DNA of 51,480 nt. Source: Mycoplasmopsis agassizii (GTDB lineage Bacteria; Bacillota_I; Bacilli_A; Mycoplasmatales; Metamycoplasmataceae). A model generated the notes under the pieces. That model searched no databases. It was not told the origin of the DNA and saw only the letters and a list, made by a program, of their open reading frames with translations. Positions 10,513 to 21,793 of this stretch are shown one piece after another (positions within the stretch are counted from its first letter, which is position 1; every line of letters begins with the position of its first letter). Position numbers and translations under genes: made by a program. Location: contig NZ_NQNY01000006.1 in the NCBI RefSeq assembly GCF_002276225.1, positions 1 to 51,480 on the forward strand, written 5' to 3'.

Positions 10513-11184
10513 CTATTTTACAAGCGCTAACATTTTTAAGGCAGAAGTTTCTGCCCTTAAAATTGTTTTACCTAGAGAAACTATTTGTGCATTATTTTTA
10601 AGTGCTAAATCAATTTCTGAATTATTAAAGCCACCTTCAGGACCAACTATTAATAAACAGTTTTGATCAAAACTATTTATTTTATTTTGACTATCATTTA
10701 GATCGCTATGAGCTAAATAAATATTTTTCAATTGGTGATTTTTAAATAAATTTTCATACTTAATTACGTCATCTAAAATAGGTAATTGATTGCGAAAAGA
10801 CTGCTGTGCAGCAGCTTTAATTATCTTCATAAATCTTGCTTTTTTACGTTCAAAATTTTGCTCATTAAAATTAGTAAAATTTGAAGTAAAAGGAATGATT
10901 TTAGTTACCCCTAATTCAGTTGCTTTTTCTAAAATAAATTCAAATTTATTTCAATCAATTAAGCCAACTGCTAAAACAACTTCTTGTTCATATTCATGAT
11001 TTAAATTTAATTCTTCTATAATTTGAGCATGCTTTTTATCCACTAATTTTACCTTGTAAAATTTGCTTTCAAAAACCACTATAAATTCTTTTTCAAGTGC
11101 TCTAATTACTTTTAAATGATTATATTGTTCATCACTAATGATGAACAAATTATCAGTTTTTTTATCTACAAAAAATCTATTCAT
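10513..11184 (-). CDS. rsmE: 16S rRNA (uracil-1498-N3)-methyltransferase
   Basis: A 223-residue SPOUT-class methyltransferase that methylates U1498 of 16S rRNA with S-adenosylmethionine. The C-terminal knot signatures are clear: VGPEGGF at about residues 180-186 and LRAETSALKML at about 209-219. Residues 1-70 form the small PUA-like beta domain, starting MNRFFVDKK. One in-frame TGA (Trp) falls after residue 77, giving GLIDWNKFE, a typical RsmE segment. Length is slightly below the usual 240 but complete. It is divergent from the membrane protein gene at 11223, with only 38 bases between the starts. Confidence 0.95.
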
Positions 11185-11222
11185 TTTTCACCTACATTTA
11201 AATTTTAAACTAAAATTAAGAG

Positions 11223-11975
11223 ATGAGAAATAATTACCAAGAACAAGATAAAAAGAAAAAAAGATTTAACTTTAATTTAAATATTAGTAGTGATTTTATT
11301 AAAGGCATGTTAATTATTTTAGCTGCCTTCATTTTAATAACAATTTTTTTAGCAGTAGGAGCCTGATACTTTATTGATAATCAAGGAAGCAACGAAAATG
11401 TTAAAACACTAGCGATCGTAATTGCCCTAATTACGGGCATTTCAACACTTTTTATGATGATTATCATTGACATCAAAATTCGTAAATTTACGTTTAAAGA
11501 AATTAGACTTTATATTTTTAGAAAGTTAAGACATAAAGATTTATTGCTAGGAAAGAAAATAAAAAAATATCCTAAACATTCAATTAGTATTTGTTCAATA
11601 GGATTTTACTATCAAATTTTTAAACACCTTCGTGCAGCGTTTTCAATGTCACTATTATTTTATTCATTTGCAAAAGTAGAAAGCTTTTTTTGATTCATAT
11701 ATTTATTTCTGGCATGAAATATCTTTTTAATTATTTTATCTTTTGTGCAGATCTTTTTATTCTCTCCATTTAAATTTAAGGCTGAATCATTGCACATGGA
11801 AAGTTTATATTTAAGTCGTAATTTAATTTATCCAGATGAGAAAGTAAGTCGTAAAAATATTGATGAGCAATTTTTTAATAAGACAAAAATTATGAGTACA
11901 ATTCACCCTGATGATACTGACTTAATTGGCACTGAAATTATTGAATTAGAAAATAATAAAAACTTAAAAATTTAG
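11223..11975 (+). CDS. Membrane protein of unknown function
   Basis: A 250-residue protein. The N-terminus is very basic (MRNNYQEQDKKKKRFNFN). Four hydrophobic segments follow in two pairs, at about residues 29-50 and 63-80, then about 140-152 and 157-180. A Lys/Arg-rich loop lies between the pairs and a 70-residue acidic cytoplasmic tail ends in NNKNLKI. No catalytic or transport motif is recognised. The start is the first ATG after the divergent rsmE start. TGA codons for Trp occur within the membrane segments (GAWYF, FFWFIY). A strong terminator follows. I do not recognise the function. Confidence 0.8.
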
Positions 11976-11991
11976 CTTAAAAAGATACGAA

Positions 11992-12028
11992 AAATCAGCA
12001 TCTAAAATTGATGCTGATTTACTTTTTT
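11992..12028. terminator. Terminator between convergent membrane protein and smpB genes
   Basis: AAATCAGCATC (11992-12002) pairs with GATGCTGATTT (12010-12020); ACTTTTTTAT follows. The flanking A-rich side means it may also act weakly for the minus-strand smpB transcript. Confidence 0.8.
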
Positions 12029-12029
12029 A

Positions 12030-12458
12030 TTAACGATATTTTTGCACTTCTTTTGCTAATTCAAGTTCTTTTAAAACTCTGCGTTTATCGTGTTTTTTAA
12101 TCCCCTTAACAGTTGCTATTTCTAGTTTAATTAAACTACGTTTAGTAAAATAAATTTTTAAAGGAATCATGGTTAAACCTTGTGTTTCAATTTTTGCTTG
12201 AATTCTTTTTAATTGATTTTTATGAAGTAAAAGTTTACGGGTTCTTGTTTCATTGGCTTCAACTAACATGTACTGGCTAACAAAAGCATTAGTTAAAAAT
12301 AATTCATTATCTTTAAAAGTGCAATATGAATTTTTTAAATTAATATTGCCTGCCCGAATTGATTTTACTTCTCAGCCAAGCAGTTCAATGCCTGCTTCAT
12401 AAGTATCAAGAATTTCATAATCACTGCGTGCAAATTTATTACTTGCAATGACTTTCAT
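12030..12458 (-). CDS. smpB: SsrA-binding protein SmpB
   Basis: A 142-residue OB-fold protein that binds tmRNA and delivers it to stalled ribosomes. The start MKVIASNKFARSDYEILDT and the family signature GIELLGWEVKSIRAG are present; the Trp of that signature is encoded by TGA. The conserved C-terminal half includes RTRKLLLH and ends with a basic tail (KKHDKRRVLK...EVQKYR), which inserts into the decoding centre in characterised homologues. It starts 3 bases after the rnr stop, so it is translationally coupled as the last gene of secG-rnr-smpB. The tmRNA gene itself is not in this window. Confidence 0.96.
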
Positions 12459-12461
12459 TTA

Positions 12462-15443
12462 TTAATCGTTATCCTTATCACTTCAGAAAGAACTACTTCT
12501 TTTTTTGTAAGGCTTTGCTTCTTCTCTACCTTTTTCTTCACGTTTAAAACGATTGTCAGCGTATTTATTTTTATCGCCATATGTTTTTCTGTTTTGATAA
12601 GAATTGTCGCTAAAACGTGGCTTATATTCATTATTAAAGCCATTATCAAAAGAACTTGTTCTTGAATAGTTATCACGAGCTGGTGCTTTATCAAAAGTAT
12701 TTGTTCGATTAAATGAAGGTCGGGGTGCATTTACATTATTATTGTAAGTTGCTCTTGGTGCATAAGGTTCACGTTTTTCATAAGTTCGTGGTCAATCTTG
12801 ATCGCTTCTTCCATAATTAGAGCGTGGTCTATCATCGTTATTTCGATAAGAATTATACTGATTAGGTTCACGATTAAAACTTTTAGGTTTATCGACATAA
12901 TTATTATTTCTATAACCACCGTCTCTAGGTGTTGAATAGTTATTACGGCTTTCTCTAGGTTGATATGAATCATTAGTTCTAGGTCGATAATCTGGATTAA
13001 AACTACGAGTTTGTTGTCCATAGTGATCATTAGAATAATTATTTCTGATAGGTCGCTCACTGCGCTCATTTCTTTCAAAACGGCGATTGTCGTTTGCATA
13101 ATTATTTGAATAAGGTCTTCTTGAATCTGAATTAAAACGTGGTCTTTCTGAATAAGTTTCACGGCGAATTCTTTCATCGCGTTGTTGATTATCGATTTTT
13201 TTGCGATCTAGAAATTTTTGATTCACGCCACCTTTTGAGCGATCGTTAGTACGTTTTTCTTTAAATAAACGTTCTTTTTCTAGATATGCATCATAATCTT
13301 TTGCTAAAACAGCATCAACTTTACCTAGTTTGTCATCAACTTTAACAACGATAACTTCAACTGTATCACCAACTTTTAAACTATTATGGTGTCCACTAAT
13401 TTGTAATTTATTTTCATTAACTTTGTATTCGTCACCCATTAAATTAGAAATATGAATCATTGCTGAAACAGTATCTTCAAATTCCACAAATAATCCAAAA
13501 TTTAAAATTGAAACGATTTGCGCTTTTAAAGTTACACCGATATTACGTTTATAAAATTCAGCCTTTTTAATATCGTTAACAGCACGTTCAATTGTAACTC
13601 CGTTTTGCTCTTGCTCACTTGATTGTTTTGCAACTGAAGATAAAATTTGGTGAAAATGTTCAACATTTTCCTTATTTTTATCTGTCAAGATCATTCTTCT
13701 AATCATACGGTGTAAAATTAAGTCAGGATAACGGCGAATTGGACTTGTAAAATGGCTATATGCTTTTGAAGCAAGCCCAAAATGTCCTCTGTTAACATCT
13801 GAATAAATCGCTTTTTGCATGGTTCTTAAAACCATTAATTTTAAGAAATTGTCAAAATGACTTTTTTCTTTAATTGATTCAATTACTTTAGCAAGTTGCC
13901 TTGGGTCAACGCTTTGAGGTACTGCTACATCAATACCTAAAATTTTTAAAGTTGCTCCTAGATTTTGTAGTGAATCAAAATCGGGTGCTTCGTGAATTCT
14001 AAAAATTCCGGGTAATTTACGCTTTTCAAACTCAGTCGCTACAACTTCATTTGCTAAAACCATGAAGTTTTCGATTAAAACTTCACTTAAACCACGTTTA
14101 TTAACTTTAATTTCTTTAGTGTAACCTTCATGATCTAAAATTACTTTAGCTTCTTCAATTTCTAATTCGATAAAACCATCACGTAATTTTTTAGCTTTTA
14201 AAACCTCTGATAATTCTAAAGCATCATCAAGCATCACCATTAATTCATCATTAAATGAAGGTGTTTGAGATTTAAATTCTTCTAAAGTATTTTCTGCTTT
14301 AGCTTTGTAATATTCATTAACTTTTTCATAAGTTAAACGATGTTTACTATTAATAACTGATTCAAAAATTTCACTTTTTACGACCTCACCATTTTTATCT
14401 ACTCAAATTTCAGCAGACATTGTAAAACGATCGACATTAGGGTTTAGTGAACAAATACCGTTAGATAAACTTTCGGGTAACATTGGAATGACTGCATGAG
14501 GTAAATAAATTGAAGTACCACGTTTTAAAGCTTCTAAATCGATTGCACTATCTTCTTTAACATAGTGACTTACATCAGCAATATGTACACCTAATTTAAA
14601 TAAATTATCTTCACGAGTGACAATAATTGCATCATCAAAATCTTTAGTGTCATTACCATCGATTGTAACAATTAGTTGTTCTCTTAGATCTTTTCGATTT
14701 TTGATTTCATCAGGATTAATTTCTTTTTCAATTTTTTCGCTTTCAGTAATTACATTTGCTGGTCAAGCAGTATCAACTTGATATTTTTCTAAAATAATAT
14801 CTACAGGTGAAAGTACTAAATCAGCTTGGCTAATTTTTTTAATAAATTTTAATTCCAAGCGATCACGGTTAACTGAAGTTACTAATGCTTTAACAATGTC
14901 ACCATGGACAATGTCAGCGATAGCATCAACATATCGACGATCTCAGAAAATACGGTATGGTCTGTATTGAAAATTATATGGACTAAAGAATTTAATGTTG
15001 TTAAATTCTTCAATAGTTCCAATTAAATAAGTTTCTTTTTCTTCAATATTTTTCGTAATGATTGCAAAAGTTTTATTTTCATCTTTTGTATCACGATAAA
15101 TATTTGCTTCGACAAAATAATCATCTAAAGCATTATTAAAGTTTTCACGAGCTACGAAATAACTTTCGTTCTCGCTTACATCAACAAACCCAAAGCTGCG
15201 TTGTGATAATTTGAAAGTTCCTTGAACTACTTTGATAACTTCTAGATAAACGAATTTATCTTCAAAAGTTCTTATAATCTGTCTTTCTTCAACTAGTGAT
15301 GCTAGTGTATCAGAGACAGCATGATTTTCACTTACTAAGGTTCTTAGAGATTTAACAATTTCTAAGAAAGTGAATGCCTTTGGTGAGTTGTTAATTAAAA
15401 AGTCTAATATTTGATTTCTTAATGTGTTTGATTCTTGTTTCAT
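12462..15443 (-). CDS. rnr: Ribonuclease R with long disordered C-terminal extension
   Basis: A 993-residue 3'-5' exoribonuclease that degrades structured RNA. Domain order: N-terminal winged-helix region (about 1-75), cold-shock/OB domains, RNB catalytic domain with [12 protein letters not shown] at about residues 261-272 (its Asp residues bind the catalytic metals), the [10 protein letters not shown] motif near 566, and an S1 RNA-binding domain at about 636-713. After about residue 730 the protein continues for some 260 residues as an Arg/Asn/Ser/Tyr-rich low-complexity tail with repeated RxNYS- and RPRxNS-like words. This tail is far longer than the usual Lys-rich tail of RNase R. Several Trp codons are TGA, one of them near the end (SSFWSDKDND). 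It lies 33 bases downstream of secG and is coupled to smpB, the same gene order as in Bacillus. Confidence 0.95.
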
Positions 15444-15476
15444 TGCTTCCTAAATTTTGGTTGTTGTCTTGTTTTT

Positions 15477-15707
15477 TTAAAAGAAAATTCTAATTACAAT
15501 TCCTAAAATAATAAAAATGATTCCAGTGATGATCATGGCATATTTAATAAATTTTTTAAAACCACGTTCTTTTGAAAATTTAAATAATTCTAAGTCTCCT
15601 GAACCAACTAAGGCACCAGAAAAACCATTACTATCTGGTGACATAATTAAAGAAATTACAATAATGATTAAACCTAGTAGTATTAAAATTACTAAAACTG
15701 CTGTCAT
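15477..15707 (-). CDS. secG: Preprotein translocase subunit SecG
   Basis: A 76-residue membrane protein with two transmembrane segments (residues 2-22 and 55-75) joined by a conserved loop rich in Gly and Ser (SNGFSGALVGSGDLELF). This is the typical SecG architecture, and the protein assists SecYE in protein export. AAAGGA lies just before the ATG. It is the first gene of the secG-rnr-smpB operon, the same context as in Bacillus, which strongly supports the call for this short, weakly conserved protein. Confidence 0.9.
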   Translation of the reverse strand: MTAVLVILILLGLIIIVISLIMSPDSNGFSGALVGSGDLELFKFSKERGFKKFIKYAMIITGIIFIILGIVIRIFF

Positions 15708-15795
15708 TTTTTTCCTTTTTGATGTTTATTCTTTTAAAATAATAAATAAATGGCATCTGAATAACTGTTTTTGATGCTATATAAATATAACCTAT

Positions 15796-15816
15796 TATAG
15801 TAAAATAATTACTATA
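15796..15816. repeat. Perfect 8-bp inverted repeat in a divergent promoter region
   Basis: TATAGTAA (15796-15803) and TTACTATA (15809-15816) lie between the divergent secG and SGNH hydrolase genes, in very AT-rich sequence that also holds TATAAA-like -10 boxes. It could be an operator, or a chance consequence of composition. Confidence 0.35.
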
Positions 15817-15862
15817 TTAGTAATTATAAAATAATAAATATAAATAATTTAAAGAGGCAAAG

Positions 15863-18800
15863 ATGCAAGAAGAATCTAAGAAGAAAACTAAATCACTTAA
15901 TCCAGTAAAAATTGTTAAAAAAGACATTCGTTATGTTGCTTTTGGTGATTCAATTTCTGCTGGTTGAAATGCAAAATTGCCTCAAGATTATCCTGGTAAA
16001 ATGATTGGTGAACAATCAAGTCGCTATAAAAAAATTATTGGCCTTTCATACCCTGCATATTTAGCTCGCTTTATTGATGAAATAGATTCTGGTGTTTTGC
16101 AATCATTTAATAATTATGGTTTATCTGGTTCTACCTTAGAGCATTGAAATTTACTGTTTGAAAAAAAATATGAACTACTAAAAGAAACAAAATTTTATGA
16201 ACCACTTAAAGAAAACGAAGAAGAATTTATAGGCAATATAAAAAAGGCAAATTTGGTAACGATTTCATTAGGAGCAAATGATTTTTTAGAAGAATTATTT
16301 GTTTATGATTTGTGAACTTTTTTTGATATTAGATTCTCTGATGAAGCACTTAAAAATTTAAAAATTGTGAAACAAAAAACAATTATGAATATTACAAATG
16401 GTGTTAAAAGATTAGTACAAAATATTAGGCAAAATAATAAATCGGTGGTAATTAATTTTGTATCTTATCCAATGCCTATGATTCAACTAGTAAACGCTTT
16501 GGATAAGAAATTTAAAATTGCTCACCATGTAAAAAATAATTTTTCGGAGGACATGTTAGCATGATTAAACGGAACATTAAAAAAAGTAATTTCAAAATTA
16601 AAAGAAGAAGATGAATCAATTAATTACATTGAAATTTATGATGACGAATTTTGACTTAAAAATAAAAATTTATTAACTTCAGCAACCTTTGATATTCACC
16701 CTAACGAATATGGTTATAAAAAAATTGCTCAAGAAATTATTTCTAAAATTCTTGTTTCAAAAAAAGGAAGATTAACTAATTCTGAAAATAAAAAATATTT
16801 AGAAGCAGATGAAAAAACATTAACTCCTTTTTTACAAATTACTAATCAAATTGATAAAACTAAATTAATAATTTATGGAAACAAAAATGATTATTTATTT
16901 TTCAAAGATTCATTTATTGAACAATACGAACATCAATTTAATATTGAAAATTTAGTTAATAGAACTGTTTCAGGAAGTGTCTTTTTTAAGACATATATTC
17001 CATCATTATTGCAAAGCATTTTTGCTTCAAAATTTATGATCACTTTTGATGATAATAAGATGTTGCAATCTTTTATATTAGAAGGCGATAACATAATTAA
17101 ATTTTTAAATTCAATAATCAATTATCGTTATTTTAATCATGTATATGTTTTGATCCAAAATCAAATTTATTCAAATATAAGAGAAGATGTTTCTTACACA
17201 ATTGACTTTAAAGAACTTTCAAAAACAGTTGCAAATACATTAAGTAATATTGAAAGTTTGTCTTTATTATTAGAATCATTTGCAAATAGTGAATTAATGA
17301 AAACACCTTCAAATATTTCTAAATTCATGAATATAATATCTGTTTTAATTTATCAATACATAAACGAAAAAACTGAAATAAAATCTAAATTAATTGAATC
17401 ATTTAAAAACTGAATCAATATCAAAAACGATAGTGCTAGCTATATTTTTGATGAATTGCTTTCACTTGAAAATATTTCAGCAGTAATTAAGAATGTAATA
17501 AAAACATTAAAAGAAAAAGCAAACAGTGGTAGTGTAAATGATGATGAGGAATTGTTTTTTATTTCAGTTATTAAAGAAGCATTTTTAAAAACTTTTCTTC
17601 ATTATATTCCATCAATTATAAGAATAATTAAAACAAATGAATCACTTTTAGAATCACTTAGTTTTAAAGTTTCAAATTTATTTAATAATTTAGTAATAGA
17701 TAAAAAATTTATTTTATCAACTCAATTAATAATTAAGGAATTAATTAAAGTTTTCGACAATAAAGAAATGATTTTTAGCTTTGCAAAATCATTTTTAAAC
17801 AATATCAATTTCTATGATATATCTTCAAATAATTATTTAGAAATTTTTAAAAAGACATCATCAAATATAGTTAGAGAAAAAAATGTTGTTAGAACAGAAT
17901 TTGTTAATTTTATTTTAGAATGAGTTAAGGACTTTTTTAATAATCAAAAAAATACAGAGATTTTTAATCAATGAATTGAAGACTTTTTTAGTGATGCAAA
18001 TGTCAGGGGGGGATTTGTTCATACATTGTTTCAAAAATATATTTTTGAATCCAAAAATACTTCAAAATCGATTTCATTTGGAAGAAGGGCACTTAAATTA
18101 AATGAGTCATTAAATAAGTTTATTGATGTAATTTTTTTCTCTCTTGCTAAGTGTTATACAATGACAAGAATTAAGTTTCCTGATCGAAAATATTATGACA
18201 TTAGGTCTTATAGAAACATGTTTAGAATTAATGCATTATTGCAATTAATTGTTTATGAAAATACACCTGTAAAATCAGTTTATTGGGCTAGAGAAAATTA
18301 TGGAATTTATTATTTATTAAAACGAAGAATTTCTAGTGCAACTAAAAAGGGTATTACGTTTTTTAATAATTATCGTGATACAAATGACATTTTTTTATTG
18401 AATGATAACTTGATTGAATCAATGTATGGAAGTCAAGATAAAAATACTAAATTTAAAGAATATTCTAGTGACCAATTATTAATTTATATTTATATGAAGG
18501 GTACTTCAGAAAAGCCGACAATTGATCGCTTTCAACCTGATAAAAATATGTCAGAAGTTTTAATTGATTACATTATCAAAGGTTATTCAAGACAAGATTT
18601 AAACACTGAAAAAATTTCTAAAAATGCAATCATTATTAACGAAGTAAGAGAATTAAAAGATGATGATAAAGTTTATTTATTAAGTAATGAACAAACCAAA
18701 TCGTTACTTGATGTTTCTGCATCTGATTATTTATCAAGATGATATAAAAATCATTTACCTAAAAATGTTTTTGTTGCTAATTCAATTAATTCGTGAATTG

Positions 18801-19198
18801 CCGAAGGAGATGATAAAGATATTACATTTACTTTAAGAGCAAAAAATAGGGCTATTAATATTGCAAACTTGAACTTATTGTTTAAAAATTCTCCTGATTA
18901 TTTTAATCAAGAAGCGCACGATGCATTCTATAATGTCAAGTACAAAAGAGAAAATAGTAGTGATTTTATCTATGTAAAAGTAGCAAAAAATAACCTTAGC
19001 CAAATCAATAAATATATAACTCAAAAAATCATCTTTAACGATAAAATTACTGAAATAGTAATCACTTTCTTAAAAGATTTACAACCTCGCTATGTTTCAA
19101 TTGTTTCTTTAACAATTGACATTTTTGCTAGTGCTAGTGACTCAAATACTGAAAATATTTTTCACAAAAAGCGCCAATTGAAACTATTTTCGCTGTAA
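15863..19198 (+). CDS. Large SGNH/GDSL-family hydrolase with long extension
   Basis: A 1111-residue protein. The first 290 residues are an SGNH (GDSL) hydrolase domain: block I is AFGDSISAGW with nucleophile Ser30, the block III motif LGAND is at about 136-140, and block V is FDIHPNEYG with Asp277 and His279. Such enzymes hydrolyse esters, often lipids. Residues 300-1111 have no domain I recognise; they are mostly alpha-helical in character and Asn/Lys/Ile-rich. There is no signal peptide or transmembrane helix at the N-terminus. A G7 run at 18006-18012 is striking in this AT-rich gene. AAAGAGG upstream of the ATG supports the start. The PTS gene begins 39 bases later and may be cotranscribed. 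Catalytic identity is firm; the substrate is unknown. Confidence 0.88.
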
Positions 19199-19237
19199 AA
19201 ATCTTTTTTGTTTAAAATAGTTTCTGAAAGGATTTAC

Positions 19238-21628
19238 ATGAATGTAGAAGTTATTTTAGACAAAAGTTTAAAATCACGAGACCATGCTCTTTGATTATTA
19301 TCAATTGCAGCAGAGAAGTTAAACATCATTGAACAAGGTTCAAAAGAAGAAATTTATAGAGCCTTTATTCACCGTGAAGATGAAACAACTACTGGTCTTG
19401 AAGATGGCTTTGCCATCCCTCATGCTTTAAGTAATAAGATTACTAAAAGTGCAATTATTTATCTTAGAGTAAGTGAGGGTCTAGATTGAAAAGCGCTTGA
19501 TGGAAAAGATAGCCGTTATATTATGGCTTTATTTATCCCTCAAAAAGAGCGCTCAAGTTCTCAAGTTGAAGTGTTATCGAAAATCGCAATTGCTCTTTTA
19601 GATAATGATTTTAAAAACTTATTAGTAGATTCTAAAGATCGCATCCAAATTAAGGAAGCTATTTTAAATAGAATCGAAGAAAAAGCTAAAACTGAAGTAA
19701 AAGTTGAACAAGCAGTTTTACCTAATCATCAAGCGCTAAATGTTTTAGCGCTTACAGCTTGTCCTGTAGGTGTGGCTCATACTTATATTGCTGCTGAAAA
19801 AATTGAAAATGCAATTAAGGACTTAGGTCATAATGTCAAGGTAGAAACTCATGGGTCAGTAGGACCTAAAAATGTTTTTAGTCAAGCAGAAATTGATCAA
19901 GCAGATTATATTGTAATCGCTAGTGATATTGGTTTAGATATGAGCCGTTTTGCTAATAAAAAAGTTTATTACACAAACACTAAAGAAGCAATTAAAGATC
20001 CTAAAGGATTAGTTGCTAAAGCTTTTAAAGAAGCTAAAGTAATTGCATCTGAAAATAAAAACCAAAGTCAAAATACAGGCTCAAGTGAGAAAAAATCTTA
20101 CGTAGTTAAACACTTATTAGCAGGGGTTTCTTACTTAATCCCCTTCATTATATTTGGTGGATTATTAATTGCTATTGCTCTTGGTTTAGCTAATGCTTTA
20201 TATGGTTCAAGTTCAACTCCTGAAGGAACTTTCATTTACTATATTTTCCAAGCGGGAGTAATTGCTTTTAATGTTATGATCGGTGTACTTGGTGCTTATA
20301 TTGCCCATTCTATAGGTGGTAGGGCGGCAATAGCACCTGCGATGATAGTTTCGCTAGTTGCCAATAATGCTTCCTTATTATTTCCAATTACAGGAACAGC
20401 AGTGACTACACCAATGGGGTTCATTGGAGCAATTTTATTCGGGATTTTAATCGGGTATTCAACTAAATGAGTTAATTCTTGAACAATTAACAAAAATGTT
20501 TCTGCGTTAGTGCCAATTTTTATTATTCCTGTTTTAGTCACCTTATTTTATGCTTTCTTAGCAATCTTTGTAATCGGTGCACCAATTGGTTATGTGATGG
20601 ATCAAATCAGTATTTTATTAAGAGGTGCCTTTGAAGGCAGTGCATCATCAGCAATTGCTACACGTGTTGGTGTAGGAATTGGCCTAGGTCTAGTGCTTGG
20701 AGCCATGATCGGCTTTGACATGGGTGGGCCTATTAACAAAATCGCCTTTGTTTTATCAGTTGCCTTGTTAAATCAAAATATTCAAAACCCAATGGGAATT
20801 GTCGCAGCTGCTATTCCAATTGCACCTATTGGTATGGGAATTGCTAGCCAAGTTTATAGAAAATCATTTGATGCAAATCAACGTGGTTTAGGTATTAGTG
20901 CAATTATCATGGGATTTGTTGGTATTTCTGAAGGAGCAATTCCTTTTGCAGTTGCCGACCCTAAACGTGTTTTCCCTGCAAATATCATCGGTTCAGCAGT
21001 TGCTGGTGCAATCGCAGGTGCTCTTGGAGTGACTTCAGCAGTAGGTCACGGAGGACCTTGAATTGGAATAGTTGGTGGAATTAGTGGTAATTTTATCGGT
21101 GTAGGTAATTCAGGATTACAATTTGGACTAGGAATTTTATTCTTCTTCATTGCAATCATCGCTGGTTCAGCAACAACTGTTTTAGTTTACGGTTTATTAT
21201 TAAAAGTTCTTAAAACTAAAGAAGTTAAAGTTAGCGAAACTAAGGTTTCAAAAATGGCAAGTTTTGCAACTTGAAAACATTCTGTTAGAGTAAAAATGGC
21301 TAATTCTAAAGTCAACCTAGCAATGAAAAAACATAAAAAATTAGTAGCATTTAATTTCTTTATTGTGTTAGGTGTCATCACTTTAATCATTGGAATTGTT
21401 TTATTAGCCTTGAATTTTTCAGCAGTTATTGAAGCTTTCCAAAATGATATAGCTGTTGCTACAACAGCAACTTCAATTACAAAAAACAATTGAGGTCAAA
21501 ATAATATTTATGGATTATTCTTATTATTCTTCGGAATTTTAAACTTGATCTTTGGATTTATTTACTCATTTACTGCCTTTAATTACCGTATTGGTAAAAA
21601 AACTGTTAAACAAGTGCAACAAGTTTAA
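19238..21628 (+). CDS. fruA: Fructose-type PTS permease, fused EIIA-EIIB-EIIC
   Basis: A 796-residue membrane permease that imports and phosphorylates a sugar, probably fructose, to the 1-phosphate. EIIA occupies residues 1-150, with the phosphorylated His62 in GFAIPHAL. EIIB covers about 165-270, with Cys175 in ALTACPVGVAHTY, the fructose-family signature. EIIC runs from about 285 to 650, with many transmembrane helices and motifs such as GGLLIAIALG and GFDMGGPINK. Beyond EIIC are about 135 more residues with a basic linker and two extra predicted transmembrane helices (about 705-730 and 755-775), which standard fructose permeases lack. RBS AAAGGA precedes the ATG. No fruK or regulator is adjacent. 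The family is certain; fructose as the substrate is inferred from it. Confidence 0.92.
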
Positions 21629-21645
21629 ATAAACTTTAAAATCTA

Positions 21646-21678
21646 CCTATTTCTTGTAAAAAAGAAATAGGTTTTTTA
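21646..21678 (+). terminator. Rho-independent terminator after the PTS gene
   Basis: CCTATTTCTT (21646-21655) pairs with AAGAAATAGG (21662-21671), followed by TTTTTT. It is a strong canonical terminator. Confidence 0.9.
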
Positions 21679-21793
21679 TTTTTAAAAAGCAAAATAATTT
21701 TAAATTTAATTTATTTAGAATTTAAAAGTAGTAAAAAATCGTGCTATCTTATGCACGATTTTAAAAAGTATTAATAGTTTTAGGTAAGTAAAA

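Noticed and set aside
12455-13177. Alternative minus-strand ORFs over the rnr tail
   Set aside because: They are low-complexity shadows in another frame of the Arg/Asn-rich tail; the rnr frame is continuous through TGA codons to the stop at 12462.
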